Source: Bacteroidetes bacterium HGW-Bacteroidetes-1 (GTDB lineage Bacteria > Bacteroidota > Bacteroidia > Bacteroidales > F082). From it: a stretch of DNA of 41,262 nt. The position numbers and the translations under genes were made by a program. Under the pieces are notes generated by a model. That model was not told the origin of the DNA and made no database searches. It saw only the letters and a list, made by a program, of their open reading frames with translations. The stretch covers positions 1-41,262 of the forward strand of contig PHDU01000027.1 of assembly GCA_002842755.1 (NCBI GenBank), given 5' to 3'. Below are positions 24,425 through 33,130 of the stretch, one piece after another; the first letter of the stretch is position 1; the number at the start of each line of letters is the position of its first letter.

Positions 24425-27328
24425 TTATTCAATCATAATTTTGCACCATTCAACAGAACCATTTACCATTGTTCTTAAAAAATAAACCCCGGAAGCAAGA
24501 TTTGATACTTCGATTTCGCCACCTGACTGAAGCAATTCTTTGCTTAAGATTTGCCTTCCTGCAAGATTATAAATTCGAATATCCTTTAATATTTTGCCCT
24601 GATTATGTTCTATTTTAAAAACCCCTTTTCCTGGATTCGGATAAACCCGAAGGTTTGCATCCAAAGCTGTTAAGGCTGGTAATCCAACCGCAGGAGCAAT
24701 CTCGACAGAAGTTACAAATATGGGATTCCCGTAAGCGCTATAAGTTTCAAAAGCAACCATCACATCTGCTTTCCCTGCCCAATTACTGATATCCAGATTG
24801 ATACAACCAGATCCAAAGCCCGACCCACACCAGTCGGAAGGCACTTGAGGAACAAAACCTTGTGCCATTGGATGTGTCGCAAAATTTCCTGTCCCATTTT
24901 CTGCATCAGCAAAAATTCGTGTCCAGGATTGCCCGCAATCATCAGTAATATAAACGATGAGTGAGTCTGTTATTTGAGTCAATCGCTGAGCATAGGCATG
25001 CTTAAAAGACAGGTTCATTTGACTGTAATTACTCAAATTCAATGGAGGAGAAATAAGTCTGTCACGCTGTCCGATTGCATAATAATTCAGAAAATCGAGT
25101 TTTGCTGCTTTGCTTGTTTCAGCTAATCCTTCAACTTCTGTCATCTCCCATGTTTTTTGGTTGTCAGGGTTCTCAACTATCCAAAAAGCTTCTTCAAAAG
25201 ATGCTGTTTGAAATAATTCAAAAAAGGGTACATCCAATCCCCCGGCTCTTATTTGGTCGAATTTTGTCAACACAGAAGATCCATTGAGGTTGGTTGCAGT
25301 AAGAGTAACAGAATAATCTCCAGGTGCATCAAAAACAACTTGAGGATGCTGAGAATAAGCATTGGTTCCATTCATAAAAGTTACCGTTGAAGGCGTGAAA
25401 ACCCACTCCCATTCCCGGGGCATGTAAAGACTTTGGTCAGTGAATGTCACAATTTCTCCTGTACAAACCAATTGTTTATCCACCTCGAAAATAATTTCGG
25501 GGAGTAATGTAGAACTAACGGTTATGTAATCAGTTTTTGTAATAGCATTTGAACCAAAATCATTTGAAACAGAAAGTGATACAGCAAAACTTCCTTCAGT
25601 AGTAAACGTAATATTATCCGGATTCTGGAGATCAGATGTAGCAGGTTGACCACCTTCAAAGCTCCAATTCCACGTTTGAGGTACACCTGCAGATTTGTCA
25701 GTAAACTGAATACTTTCACCTAAGGGAATTAAAGTTTCGTTTGCCGTAAAGTCGGGTTGAGGCTCAAAAGGGATGCGCAGATAAGCCCACCATGTGCCCC
25801 ATCGATCGCCACCTGAAGGCAATTCTGCGTATTCCTGCAAAATCCAGAAATCAACACTATTCAAAGGATCTAGCATGGTTGCTGAGTAGTCGCCCCATCG
25901 GTTACGTCCCCCGCCAAATGTTTTGTAATAAGGAGCCAATCCATCTTTGTACTGGTATGGCGACCGTGTTGTGTTCAATGGATCAAAATGTGCTTTGTAG
26001 GAATAACCTGCACTGGCATACTGGTTGAACGAAAAAATATTATGTCCAATAAGCATATCTTCAAACGCATTCACAGCAAGCGTAGGAAAAGCAAAAGAAA
26101 AAACTCCGTCAGGATCGTCAACACGACCTCTTTGAATTAACTCACCTGTTGGTGTGATGTTCCACCATTGTACTGAAGTTCTTTGTGGGTTATTGGCTGG
26201 TAAAAAAACATGATGTGTGGCCCACAGCTTATTATTACGGAAAATAACATTTTCCATGCGGTGATCCACAGCGTTTATCAATTGATCTGAACCGAGCTGA
26301 GGAAGAAAATCTCCGCTTCCATTAACATAGCCAGCCCAGGGGTTTGGTGTTCCAATATTGCCAACAAGTCCGAATTGTGGATTATCGACAGCGCCTTCAA
26401 CCTTAAACAAACTGATATATCCGCTTCCATTCTGATTTCCATCAGCGGATGAAATGAGATAGACATTCTCTTCATTGGCATCATAAGTAATGGCAGGTAC
26501 GAGTGTAAACCCTTGGTTTGTCGCAAAACGCGTAAACTGAGGAGTGTCCAGTCCTTGATACATGGCATGTTTGTCAAACACATAAACCGTACTATAAAAA
26601 CCACCGCCAAACATATTTCCCGAAACAACGATCCAGTTTTTGTTAAATCCAATACTGGGGTAATCAAACCAAACAACATTTTGGGCATCAGCGATATAAG
26701 AATATAAGTACCATGTACCTGTTGGATCAGAATCAGCTGAAACACCCATATAAATCCTTGAATCTCCGGGAGTGCTACCCGCGCATGTAACAAAAACCCA
26801 GCGGTCTTCTTCAAAGTCATATAGTATTTTGGGATCAAAAGTACCACTGCCCGGAAGGCTCATCCAAAAGCCACCTAATGTTACAGTTGAAATATCAGTA
26901 CCATCCCGGTGCTGCACTCTCACCTGAGTGTTTAAGGTTACCATCAGATGGTCTGGTCCGGGAGCACCGTTAACATCAGGTGGAATAGAGTTTCCTGAAT
27001 CGTAAAGACCCATAAAGGTTGTATCAGGCATTGGAGAAATTTCCTTCATTACCGATGTTTTATTTTGCGGTGGCTGATCTGTTTCAATAAATAAAACAGT
27101 TTCCGGTTTAACTTCAAACAAAGGCTTGTAAATTTCAGGGTTAGGTCTCTTGAATTGCTGAGATTCAACATCACCGGCACGTTTTTCATATTCGACTATG
27201 TCCCGGAAGTTGACTTTAGAAAATGCCTCTGCAGATCCTCTGTAACTATTGTTTTTCGGGTCTTGTGCCGCTGCTGAAAAAAGTAGTATTGACAAAAATA
27301 TTGAAAAGAATAGCCTCAGGTTTTTCAT
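24425..27328 (-). CDS. T9SS-secreted protein with propeller-like region, two PKD domains, jelly-roll module and type A sorting domain
   Basis: A 967-residue secreted protein. A signal peptide (about 1-21, ending SAAAQ) is followed by a large region (about 75-520) with PPDVNGAPGPDHLM, WFDYPSIGFNKNWIVVSGNM and GGGRNRWGDYSATMLDP, probably a beta-propeller. PKD domains lie at about 524-605 and 610-695 (QTWNWSFEGG; PREWEWVF). A jelly-roll module with paired Cys (about 700-880) resembles MAM or choice-of-anchor J domains. The T9SS type A domain (about 890-967) has VYPNPGKGVFKIE, NLAGRQILSK and LASGVYFL. It is probably cell-surface or released. The substrate is unknown. The tail from the first PKD domain on matches that of the neighbouring gene upstream on the same strand. 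Confidence 0.9.
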   Translation of the reverse strand: MKNLRLFFSIFLSILLFSAAAQDPKNNSYRGSAEAFSKVNFRDIVEYEKRAGDVESQQFKRPNPEIYKPLFEVKPETVLFIETDQPPQNKTSVMKEISPMPDTTFMGLYDSGNSIPPDVNGAPGPDHLMVTLNTQVRVQHRDGTDISTVTLGGFWMSLPGSGTFDPKILYDFEEDRWVFVTCAGSTPGDSRIYMGVSADSDPTGTWYLYSYIADAQNVVWFDYPSIGFNKNWIVVSGNMFGGGFYSTVYVFDKHAMYQGLDTPQFTRFATNQGFTLVPAITYDANEENVYLISSADGNQNGSGYISLFKVEGAVDNPQFGLVGNIGTPNPWAGYVNGSGDFLPQLGSDQLINAVDHRMENVIFRNNKLWATHHVFLPANNPQRTSVQWWNITPTGELIQRGRVDDPDGVFSFAFPTLAVNAFEDMLIGHNIFSFNQYASAGYSYKAHFDPLNTTRSPYQYKDGLAPYYKTFGGGRNRWGDYSATMLDPLNSVDFWILQEYAELPSGGDRWGTWWAYLRIPFEPQPDFTANETLIPLGESIQFTDKSAGVPQTWNWSFEGGQPATSDLQNPDNITFTTEGSFAVSLSVSNDFGSNAITKTDYITVSSTLLPEIIFEVDKQLVCTGEIVTFTDQSLYMPREWEWVFTPSTVTFMNGTNAYSQHPQVVFDAPGDYSVTLTATNLNGSSVLTKFDQIRAGGLDVPFFELFQTASFEEAFWIVENPDNQKTWEMTEVEGLAETSKAAKLDFLNYYAIGQRDRLISPPLNLSNYSQMNLSFKHAYAQRLTQITDSLIVYITDDCGQSWTRIFADAENGTGNFATHPMAQGFVPQVPSDWCGSGFGSGCINLDISNWAGKADVMVAFETYSAYGNPIFVTSVEIAPAVGLPALTALDANLRVYPNPGKGVFKIEHNQGKILKDIRIYNLAGRQILSKELLQSGGEIEVSNLASGVYFLRTMVNGSVEWCKIMIE

Positions 27329-27352
27329 GGGTATTAATTAAATTGATTTTCG

Positions 27353-27387
27353 CAAAAGTAACATTCCAAATGAATTATATCATCAAA
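27353..27387 (-). promoter_or_regulatory. Candidate promoter for the 967-aa T9SS protein gene
   Basis: On the minus strand TTTG (27384-27387), a 23-nt spacer and TACTTTTG (27353-27360) fit TTG-N17-23-TAnnTTTG. The -7 box lies 25 nt before the ATG. This suggests the gene is not only read through from the related gene upstream. Confidence 0.45.
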
Positions 27388-27465
27388 CCCGAAAGAAAAT
27401 ACTTCTTAAGCAAATAAACTTTGTGTCCACAAAAAAAAGTAAAGTGACTGTTGCAAGCTGATTTA

Positions 27466-30400
27466 TTAATGCAGAATAAGCTTCTGCCTGAAACCACCCT
27501 CTTTGTTTACTTCAAGAAAATAGACTCCCTTCGATAAGCCATTCAACGAAATTTCGAAAACACTTTCATCCACTAGCATTGTTCTGATAAGTCTTCCCTG
27601 AATATCCTTTATCCTGAGTTCAAACCCGATAAGCCTTTCATCAATAATTACATTTACAGAAGAATGTGCGGGATTCGGATAAATGATGATTGGACTGCCG
27701 GCATTTGTTATTTCCGGAGTATAAGTCATCTGAGAAACATTCAGGTTCGCCAGATAAAGATTGTTGCCATACTGATTATAAGTTTCAAAGCGTATCTTAA
27801 CACCAGCATTGCCAGCATATTGACTGATATTAATAACAGGACAACCAGCCCCATAACTTCCAGCTCTGCACCAATCTTCATCCTGCACAGGGATGAAAGA
27901 TGCAAGTGTTGGTGTAGTGGTTTCAAACACGCCCTGCCCATCTGGTCCGTTTGCATATATACGTTCCCAATTTGTGCCGCAATCGATAGAAATACTCACA
28001 ATCAGGGAATCAATCTGAAAGTAACGCTGGGCATAGGCATACTCAAAACTGAGATATGCATTCTCCATACCACTTAGGTTTAAAGCGGGACTGAGTAAAA
28101 AATCCCTTTGCTGAAAAGTGGTATAATTAAAAAAGTTCATCCATGCAACTGAACTACCATCTTCAAGTGAAGTTATAGCCCAGGAGCGGCCATTATCAGG
28201 ATTATCCACTTCCCATCCAATATTCTCGAAACTTTCAGTATTAAAGTCCTGAACGTAGGGCAATGGATACCCTCCCAAATGAATATATTCTGATTTTGTT
28301 AAGGTATTTGAACCAGCACCATTGGTTGCGGTTAAACTTACAGTATAATTGACGTTTTCATTGAACTGAACAATTGGATTTTGAGATGAAGAATTTGTTC
28401 CATCAACGAAAGTCACTGATTCAGGCAAAAATGTCCAGTTCCATGCTGTTGGACAATTTTCTGACATATCAGTCATTTGAACAACCATTCCTGCACATCC
28501 AACTGTTGATGTTGCCTCGAATGCGACATCCGGAGCCGTAGCCGGTACTACATTAATACAATCTACACAGATAAAAGTATCGGTCCCCAAAGGATTTGAT
28601 ACTGATAGGGTTACGTCAAAAAGACCTTCGGTTTCGTACACAATTCCCTCTGGGTTTTGAAGTGTTGAAGAGGAAGGTGTGCCTCCTTCAAACGTCCATA
28701 ACCATTCAAAGGGTGTACCAATGGTCTTATCTTCAAAGTCAATTGAACAACCAGCAGCAAAATTAGATGAAGATGGTTCAAAACCAGCTGTCAGGCTTCC
28801 ATAATAGAGTGTGGAACTCCATAATCCCCTGCCATAAGTACCCGCACGAATCAAATCGCCTTCAGGGCCAGATGGATTATAATAAATTTCTATTTCGGTA
28901 ACTTTTGCACTTGCAGGCATTCCTGAGCTGAAATGAAGCCATTCTCCCATAGAAGCATCACGGTAAAAAACACCAATGTCGGTCCCCAGATATAGCCCTT
29001 CATTACTATTTTTGTAAAAAGCAATTGAATTTATTTGAACATTATTTAAATTGTCAGTAATGTTTTGCCAGCTTTCACCATTGTTTTCCGATTTATAAAT
29101 CTGGGTCTGCTGAGCCATATAAACAACCCTGTTATTCATCGGATGTGTCTCAAGTGCTGTAATGGTGTTATTTGACGGCAAATTACCTGTCCGTGTAATC
29201 CAGACGACAGAAGCATCTTTTGCATTATCAGTATAATAAAGTTTGCTTCCACTGGCAGCGTATAAAATAGTAGTGTTTGCCTTTGATTGAGCCAAAACGT
29301 TCATATTGGAGTTATTCATAGTGCTTATTTTGGCCCATTGAACGTTGCCAGTGCCAGACGCTTTGATATTGGTACTTCGCCAGATATTTTTATAACCTAC
29401 AAACATTGTATTGCCATCATCATGATCAACGACAAATGGTGTGACCCAGCCGCCTCCTTCATTAATTCCATTTGAATTTTGGCCAGCTATCTTACCCTGC
29501 TGATTGTTGTTGAAATTCCGGAAAATATCACCGTAATAAAGCGTTGAATAACTGTAGCGATCATCCTCCGGATCATAAGCACATTCCATTCCATCACCCC
29601 CTCCTACGGAAAGCCAGGTACTTGAATTCATTGCTGATGTTCCATTGTCCTGATAACCATTGATCACATAATCAGGGTTTGTTTGGCTTTGACCTATCTT
29701 GTAGGCCTGACTTATAACCAATCCATTGGTAATCTCCTCCCAGTTTGCGCCCCCATTTTGAGACCAGTAAATTCCTCCGTCATTTCCAACATAAAGCCGG
29801 TTATTCAAAGGAGAATATTCCAATACATGAAGATCGGCATGCACAGACTGAACGCCACAGCCACCATACCAATGCGATCTGATAGCCCAGGTTAATCCAC
29901 CATCGATTGAACGAAAACTGTTTACTCCACCTGCAATAATTATATCTGCATTGTTTGGATCAACAGCAATATCAAGGTCATACCAGGCCTGTCCACCATC
30001 ACCACCATTGCAATCCCATGACATAATATTGGGAGAATCAGAACGCAGTTCAAAGCTTAGTCCAGCATCTACAGAACGATAGATACCTTTATAAGATTCA
30101 GAATTGGTGAGTAAAAAGTATACAACCTCAGGATTTGCAGCAGAGACGCCTATCACACCTCTTGCACCACCGGGAAGTCCGTTATTAATTGCTGTAAAAG
30201 TTATTCCATTGTTTTCTGAGCGGTAAAATGTTCCACCTGTTGCCGCATAAACAACTTCAGCATTATCAGGTTTGAAAACTATTTCTTTGAAATTTCCTGT
30301 TCTTGAACGCTCCCAGGTATCACCAGCATTTGTGGTCCGATAAATACCTGAACTAGTGGCCGCCAAAATGATTTCTGAAGTGGTAGGATGTTGAATCAAT

Positions 30401-31113
30401 CGACCTACCGTTGCATTTCCCATTCCGTTGTTCCACGGTATCCATTCATTTCCACCATCTGCGCTACGCCAAACGCCCAAACCCGGCGCATCGCCTGCAT
30501 CCCTGTCACCAGTACCTATAAAAATTGTATTGGGGTTTCTGTAGTCCATAACAATCGAAGAGACTCCTAATGTTGGCAGATGATCAGTCAAAACAGTCCA
30601 GCTTATACCGTGATCATTACTGACCCATAAACCTCCTGCAGGTGCACCCGTATAAATTACCTGTGGATCAACAGGATGAAATGCGATAGAATTTATCCGG
30701 CCTAAACCTCTGTATCCATTGTATCCTGATGGTACTGTAAACGGGCCTAAAGCTGTCCAGTCTCCATTCAGGTTTTTATCAGTGGACTGTTGTTTGGCTA
30801 TAACCTTGTAAGCTTTCATTTCACGATCAACCGGAGGGAGGATGCCATCGGTCGAAACGCGTTGATCCATCATATATTCCCAACGTTTGAAAGGCTTATA
30901 ACCACTACCCTTTGTAATTTCACGGTCTGTCCAGAATAATTCAAAAGCTCTTTTTGTTGAAAAAAAATTTGCATTTCTATCCTGCATCATTTCTATCCAA
31001 TAGGGATAAGAGGCAGTGTCATTTACCTGCGAATAGGCTGAAAATTGAAAATGGAAAGTAAGAATAAAAAGAATAATTAGGGCAAAAATCTGTTTTAGCT
31101 GAATGGAAAGCAT
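27466..31113 (-). CDS. T9SS-secreted BNR/Asp-box propeller protein (VPS10/GH74-like) with PKD and jelly-roll modules
   Basis: A 1215-residue secreted protein. A signal peptide (about 1-29) is followed by a long propeller with many Asp-box motifs: SNDHGISW, SADGGNEW, TTNAGDTW, SIDGGLTW, SQNGGANW and SENNGESW. Such propellers occur in sortilin/VPS10 domains and GH74-like glycosidases; I cannot point to catalytic residues. Two PKD domains follow (about 775-945; PFEWLWTFEGG and PTAWNWTF), then a jelly-roll module (about 945-1130) and a T9SS type A domain (about 1139-1215; IIIYPNPAHSSVNV, KGVYFLEV). The tail closely parallels the adjacent 967-aa protein. A role in adhesion or polysaccharide contact is possible but unproven. 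Confidence 0.9.
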   Translation of the reverse strand: MLSIQLKQIFALIILFILTFHFQFSAYSQVNDTASYPYWIEMMQDRNANFFSTKRAFELFWTDREITKGSGYKPFKRWEYMMDQRVSTDGILPPVDREMKAYKVIAKQQSTDKNLNGDWTALGPFTVPSGYNGYRGLGRINSIAFHPVDPQVIYTGAPAGGLWVSNDHGISWTVLTDHLPTLGVSSIVMDYRNPNTIFIGTGDRDAGDAPGLGVWRSADGGNEWIPWNNGMGNATVGRLIQHPTTSEIILAATSSGIYRTTNAGDTWERSRTGNFKEIVFKPDNAEVVYAATGGTFYRSENNGITFTAINNGLPGGARGVIGVSAANPEVVYFLLTNSESYKGIYRSVDAGLSFELRSDSPNIMSWDCNGGDGGQAWYDLDIAVDPNNADIIIAGGVNSFRSIDGGLTWAIRSHWYGGCGVQSVHADLHVLEYSPLNNRLYVGNDGGIYWSQNGGANWEEITNGLVISQAYKIGQSQTNPDYVINGYQDNGTSAMNSSTWLSVGGGDGMECAYDPEDDRYSYSTLYYGDIFRNFNNNQQGKIAGQNSNGINEGGGWVTPFVVDHDDGNTMFVGYKNIWRSTNIKASGTGNVQWAKISTMNNSNMNVLAQSKANTTILYAASGSKLYYTDNAKDASVVWITRTGNLPSNNTITALETHPMNNRVVYMAQQTQIYKSENNGESWQNITDNLNNVQINSIAFYKNSNEGLYLGTDIGVFYRDASMGEWLHFSSGMPASAKVTEIEIYYNPSGPEGDLIRAGTYGRGLWSSTLYYGSLTAGFEPSSSNFAAGCSIDFEDKTIGTPFEWLWTFEGGTPSSSTLQNPEGIVYETEGLFDVTLSVSNPLGTDTFICVDCINVVPATAPDVAFEATSTVGCAGMVVQMTDMSENCPTAWNWTFLPESVTFVDGTNSSSQNPIVQFNENVNYTVSLTATNGAGSNTLTKSEYIHLGGYPLPYVQDFNTESFENIGWEVDNPDNGRSWAITSLEDGSSVAWMNFFNYTTFQQRDFLLSPALNLSGMENAYLSFEYAYAQRYFQIDSLIVSISIDCGTNWERIYANGPDGQGVFETTTPTLASFIPVQDEDWCRAGSYGAGCPVINISQYAGNAGVKIRFETYNQYGNNLYLANLNVSQMTYTPEITNAGSPIIIYPNPAHSSVNVIIDERLIGFELRIKDIQGRLIRTMLVDESVFEISLNGLSKGVYFLEVNKEGGFRQKLILH

Positions 31114-31155
31114 ATGCTGTCTTTTTTGGTTTTTAAAAAACTACTGACTTAAAGG

Positions 31156-31184
31156 CAAAATTAACTTTATTCGTTTCAACTCAA
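31156..31184 (-). promoter_or_regulatory. Candidate promoter for the BNR propeller gene
   Basis: On the minus strand TTG (31182-31184), an 18-nt spacer and TAATTTTG (31156-31163) fit the Bacteroidota promoter. The -7 box is 43 nt before the start codon at 31113. Confidence 0.4.
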
Positions 31185-31384
31185 TCACAAAATACAGTTT
31201 GAGGCAGGCAAATGACAGTTTTCGGATTCTCCAGAAATATTTGGAATTTGAATTTAAAATAAATGTCATCAATGTGACTGATTCAATGTGAGTTACGAAA
31301 TGTTATTTAACAATGACACAAAGCAATTGAGCAGGCTCTTGGAGCAAGGTTTACAAGGAAAACGCTTCCTATTCGTTTTTTTTT

Positions 31385-31392
31385 TAAATTTG
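31385..31392 (+). promoter_or_regulatory. Candidate -7 box for the KAS III-like gene
   Basis: TAAATTTG matches TAnnTTTG and lies 81 nt before the ATG. No -33 TTG was found at standard spacing. Confidence 0.3.
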
Positions 31393-31473
31393 CCGGCTTA
31401 TAAAACATAACTTCTCATTAAAGAAATTTGTAAAGTATTTAAAACAAACACTTTAGTCATCAACTCCGATATA

Positions 31474-32550
31474 ATGAAACATTTTAATACAGTAATAACG
31501 GGTACCGGATGCTACGTTCCTAGTCAAATTATCAGCAATTCAGCCTTCGTAAAAAACATTTTTTTTGAAAAAGATCAAAGTTTAATAGAAACTGAAGGTG
31601 AAGAGGTAGTACAGAAATTCAAAGATATTACTGGCATTTCTGAAAGAAGATGGGTAACAGATGATCTTAATAGTTCAGATATAGCTGCCATTGCTGCGCA
31701 AAGAGCCATTGAGGATGCAGGTATTGATCCGGAAACTATTGACCAGATCATTTTAGCACAAAATTTCGGAAATGTTGCTTCTCGAAGTATACAAACAGAA
31801 AATGTTCCCAGTCTTGCTTCAAGAGTTAAACATGCGCTTGGAATTAAGAATACCGATTGTATTCCTTATGATATCATTTTTGGTTGCCCGGGCTGGATTC
31901 AAGGTGTAATTCAGGCAAATTCTTTCATTAAAAGCGGTATGGCTAAACGCTGTCTTGTGATAGGCACTGAAACTCTTTCAAGAGTTGTTGATCATTTCGA
32001 CAGAGACACAATGATTTTTAGCGATGGAGCAGGTGCAGTAATTGTTGAAGGTTTAGAAGAGGACGAAAAGCGGGGAATGCTTTCTTATTCTTTTGTGTCG
32101 CATACTGCAGAGGAGGTTGATTATCTCTACCATGGAAAATCAAACTCCCCCGATGGTGAACCTTTGGTTGGGTATATCAAGATGAATGGGAGAAAAATTT
32201 ATGAGTATTCTCTTCTACATGTTCCTGGAGCAATGAAAACAGCGCTTGACCGCGCAGGCATTGAAATTGATCAGGTAAAAAAAATTGTGATACATCAGGC
32301 GAATGAAAAAATGGATGAAGCTATAGTGATGCGTTTCTTTCGTCAATACGGGATTAAACCAAACCTTGCCGAAATTATGCCCATGAATATTCAGAAGCTA
32401 GGTAATAGCTCAGTAGCTACTGTTCCTACCTTGTACGATATGATTTTAAAAAACCAGGTTGAAGGTCATCAAATTAGCAAGAATGACATTTTGATTTTTG
32501 CTTCTATCGGGGCTGGAATGAACATCAATTCATTTGTTTACAAACAATAG
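31474..32550 (+). CDS. 3-oxoacyl-ACP synthase III (KAS III/FabH-like) family enzyme
   Basis: Thiolase-fold condensing enzyme of 358 residues. The Cys-His-Asn triad is complete: C138 in IIFGCPGWIQG, H274 in IVIHQANEKM and N311 in LGNSSVATVPT. The terminal G-A-G-M block (SIGAGMNINSFVY) is present. FabH starts fatty acid synthesis by condensing acetyl-CoA with malonyl-ACP. This copy is stand-alone, without plsX, acpP or other fab genes, and is longer than E. coli FabH (317 aa), with extra sequence near 28-50. It may be a specialised acyl condensing enzyme rather than the housekeeping FabH. A hairpin follows, then a small CoA-binding protein gene on the same strand. Confidence 0.88.
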   Translation: MKHFNTVITGTGCYVPSQIISNSAFVKNIFFEKDQSLIETEGEEVVQKFKDITGISERRWVTDDLNSSDIAAIAAQRAIEDAGIDPETIDQIILAQNFGNVASRSIQTENVPSLASRVKHALGIKNTDCIPYDIIFGCPGWIQGVIQANSFIKSGMAKRCLVIGTETLSRVVDHFDRDTMIFSDGAGAVIVEGLEEDEKRGMLSYSFVSHTAEEVDYLYHGKSNSPDGEPLVGYIKMNGRKIYEYSLLHVPGAMKTALDRAGIEIDQVKKIVIHQANEKMDEAIVMRFFRQYGIKPNLAEIMPMNIQKLGNSSVATVPTLYDMILKNQVEGHQISKNDILIFASIGAGMNINSFVYKQ

Positions 32551-32564
32551 TTTAACGCACTTTA

Positions 32565-32583
32565 TATTGCACTCTGTGCAATA
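32565..32583 (+). terminator. Probable terminator of the KAS III-like gene
   Basis: TATTGCAC (32565-32572) and GTGCAATA (32576-32583) form a perfect 8-bp stem with a 3-nt TCT loop, 15 nt after the stop codon. A TTTTT tract follows after a 7-nt gap rather than directly, so termination may be partial. Confidence 0.45.
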
Positions 32584-32680
32584 AAATCACTTTTTATTCA
32601 TTTAATAAGCTGTCGGGTTTGTTTTCGATTTTGATTGAAAACTGAAAAATTATTTATAAAGCTTATATATTTTTATACTG

Positions 32681-33055
32681 ATGGGTGAAAAAGTAAAAAA
32701 AAGAGTTTTGATTATTGGGGCCAGTATAAAACCATCAAGGTTTTCCTACCTTGCGTTAAAAAAACTTACTGAACACAATCACGAAGTATTTGCAATCGGT
32801 AATAAGGAAGGTGAGATCTTTGGGGTTCAGATTCAAAAATCAAATGCATCATTAGGAAATATTGATACAGTTATCCTCTATATCAATCCAATAAATCAGA
32901 TCAATTACGAAGACTATATTTTAAAACTGCATCCAAAAAGAATCATATTTAACCCGGGAACTGAAAACATCTCTCTGGCAGCAAGGTCCAGAGCAGCAGG
33001 TATTGAGGTTGTGATGGATTGCACTTTGGTAATGCTTGATACTGGAAGTTTCTGA
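32681..33055 (+). CDS. CoA-binding domain protein (YccU-like, CoA_binding_2)
   Basis: A 124-residue single-domain Rossmann-like protein. The family hallmarks are KRVLIIGASIKPSRFSYLAL at the N-terminus, VFAIGNKEGEIFGV, DTVILYINP, KRIIFNPGTEN and the C-terminal GIEVVMDCTLVML with the conserved Cys. These proteins bind CoA in a fold like the succinyl-CoA synthetase alpha N-terminus; the physiological role is unknown. It lies 130 nt after the KAS III-like gene on the same strand, so a link to acyl-CoA metabolism is suggestive only. Confidence 0.88.
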   Translation: MGEKVKKRVLIIGASIKPSRFSYLALKKLTEHNHEVFAIGNKEGEIFGVQIQKSNASLGNIDTVILYINPINQINYEDYILKLHPKRIIFNPGTENISLAARSRAAGIEVVMDCTLVMLDTGSF

Positions 33056-33083
33056 CACAGTATTTTGCTGGCTTAATTTTTTC

Positions 33084-33091
33084 TATTTTTG
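33084..33091 (+). promoter_or_regulatory. Candidate -7 box for the CHU_C protein gene
   Basis: TATTTTTG matches TAnnTTTG, 39 nt before the ATG. A TTTG lies 16 nt upstream (33064-33067), slightly closer than the usual 17-23 nt spacing. Confidence 0.4.
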
Positions 33092-33130
33092 CACATTAAT
33101 GTATAGGTTGTTTAGCAACAAAAAAACCGA

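Larger units (their letters stand above)
31114..31473. other. Divergent intergenic region between the BNR protein and the KAS III-like gene
   Basis: The 360-nt gap has no convincing ORF. It holds -7 boxes for both directions: TAATTTTG on the minus strand (31156-31163) with a TTG 18 nt upstream, and TAAATTTG on the plus strand (31385-31392). TCAATGTGA occurs twice as a direct repeat (31269-31277 and 31283-31291). A small 5-bp hairpin followed by a T-run near 31355-31385 is too weak to call. Confidence 0.5.

Noticed and set aside
26278-26847. 189-aa minus-strand ORF
   Set aside because: It overlaps the 967-aa T9SS protein gene on the same strand in another frame; the T9SS frame has clear domains and this one has none.
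27664-28077. 137-aa plus-strand ORF
   Set aside because: Antisense shadow of the jelly-roll region of the BNR protein, with no recognisable motifs.
31350-31386. Small hairpin followed by a T-run as a terminator
   Set aside because: The stem is only five or six A/T-rich pairs and no plus-strand gene ends before it.
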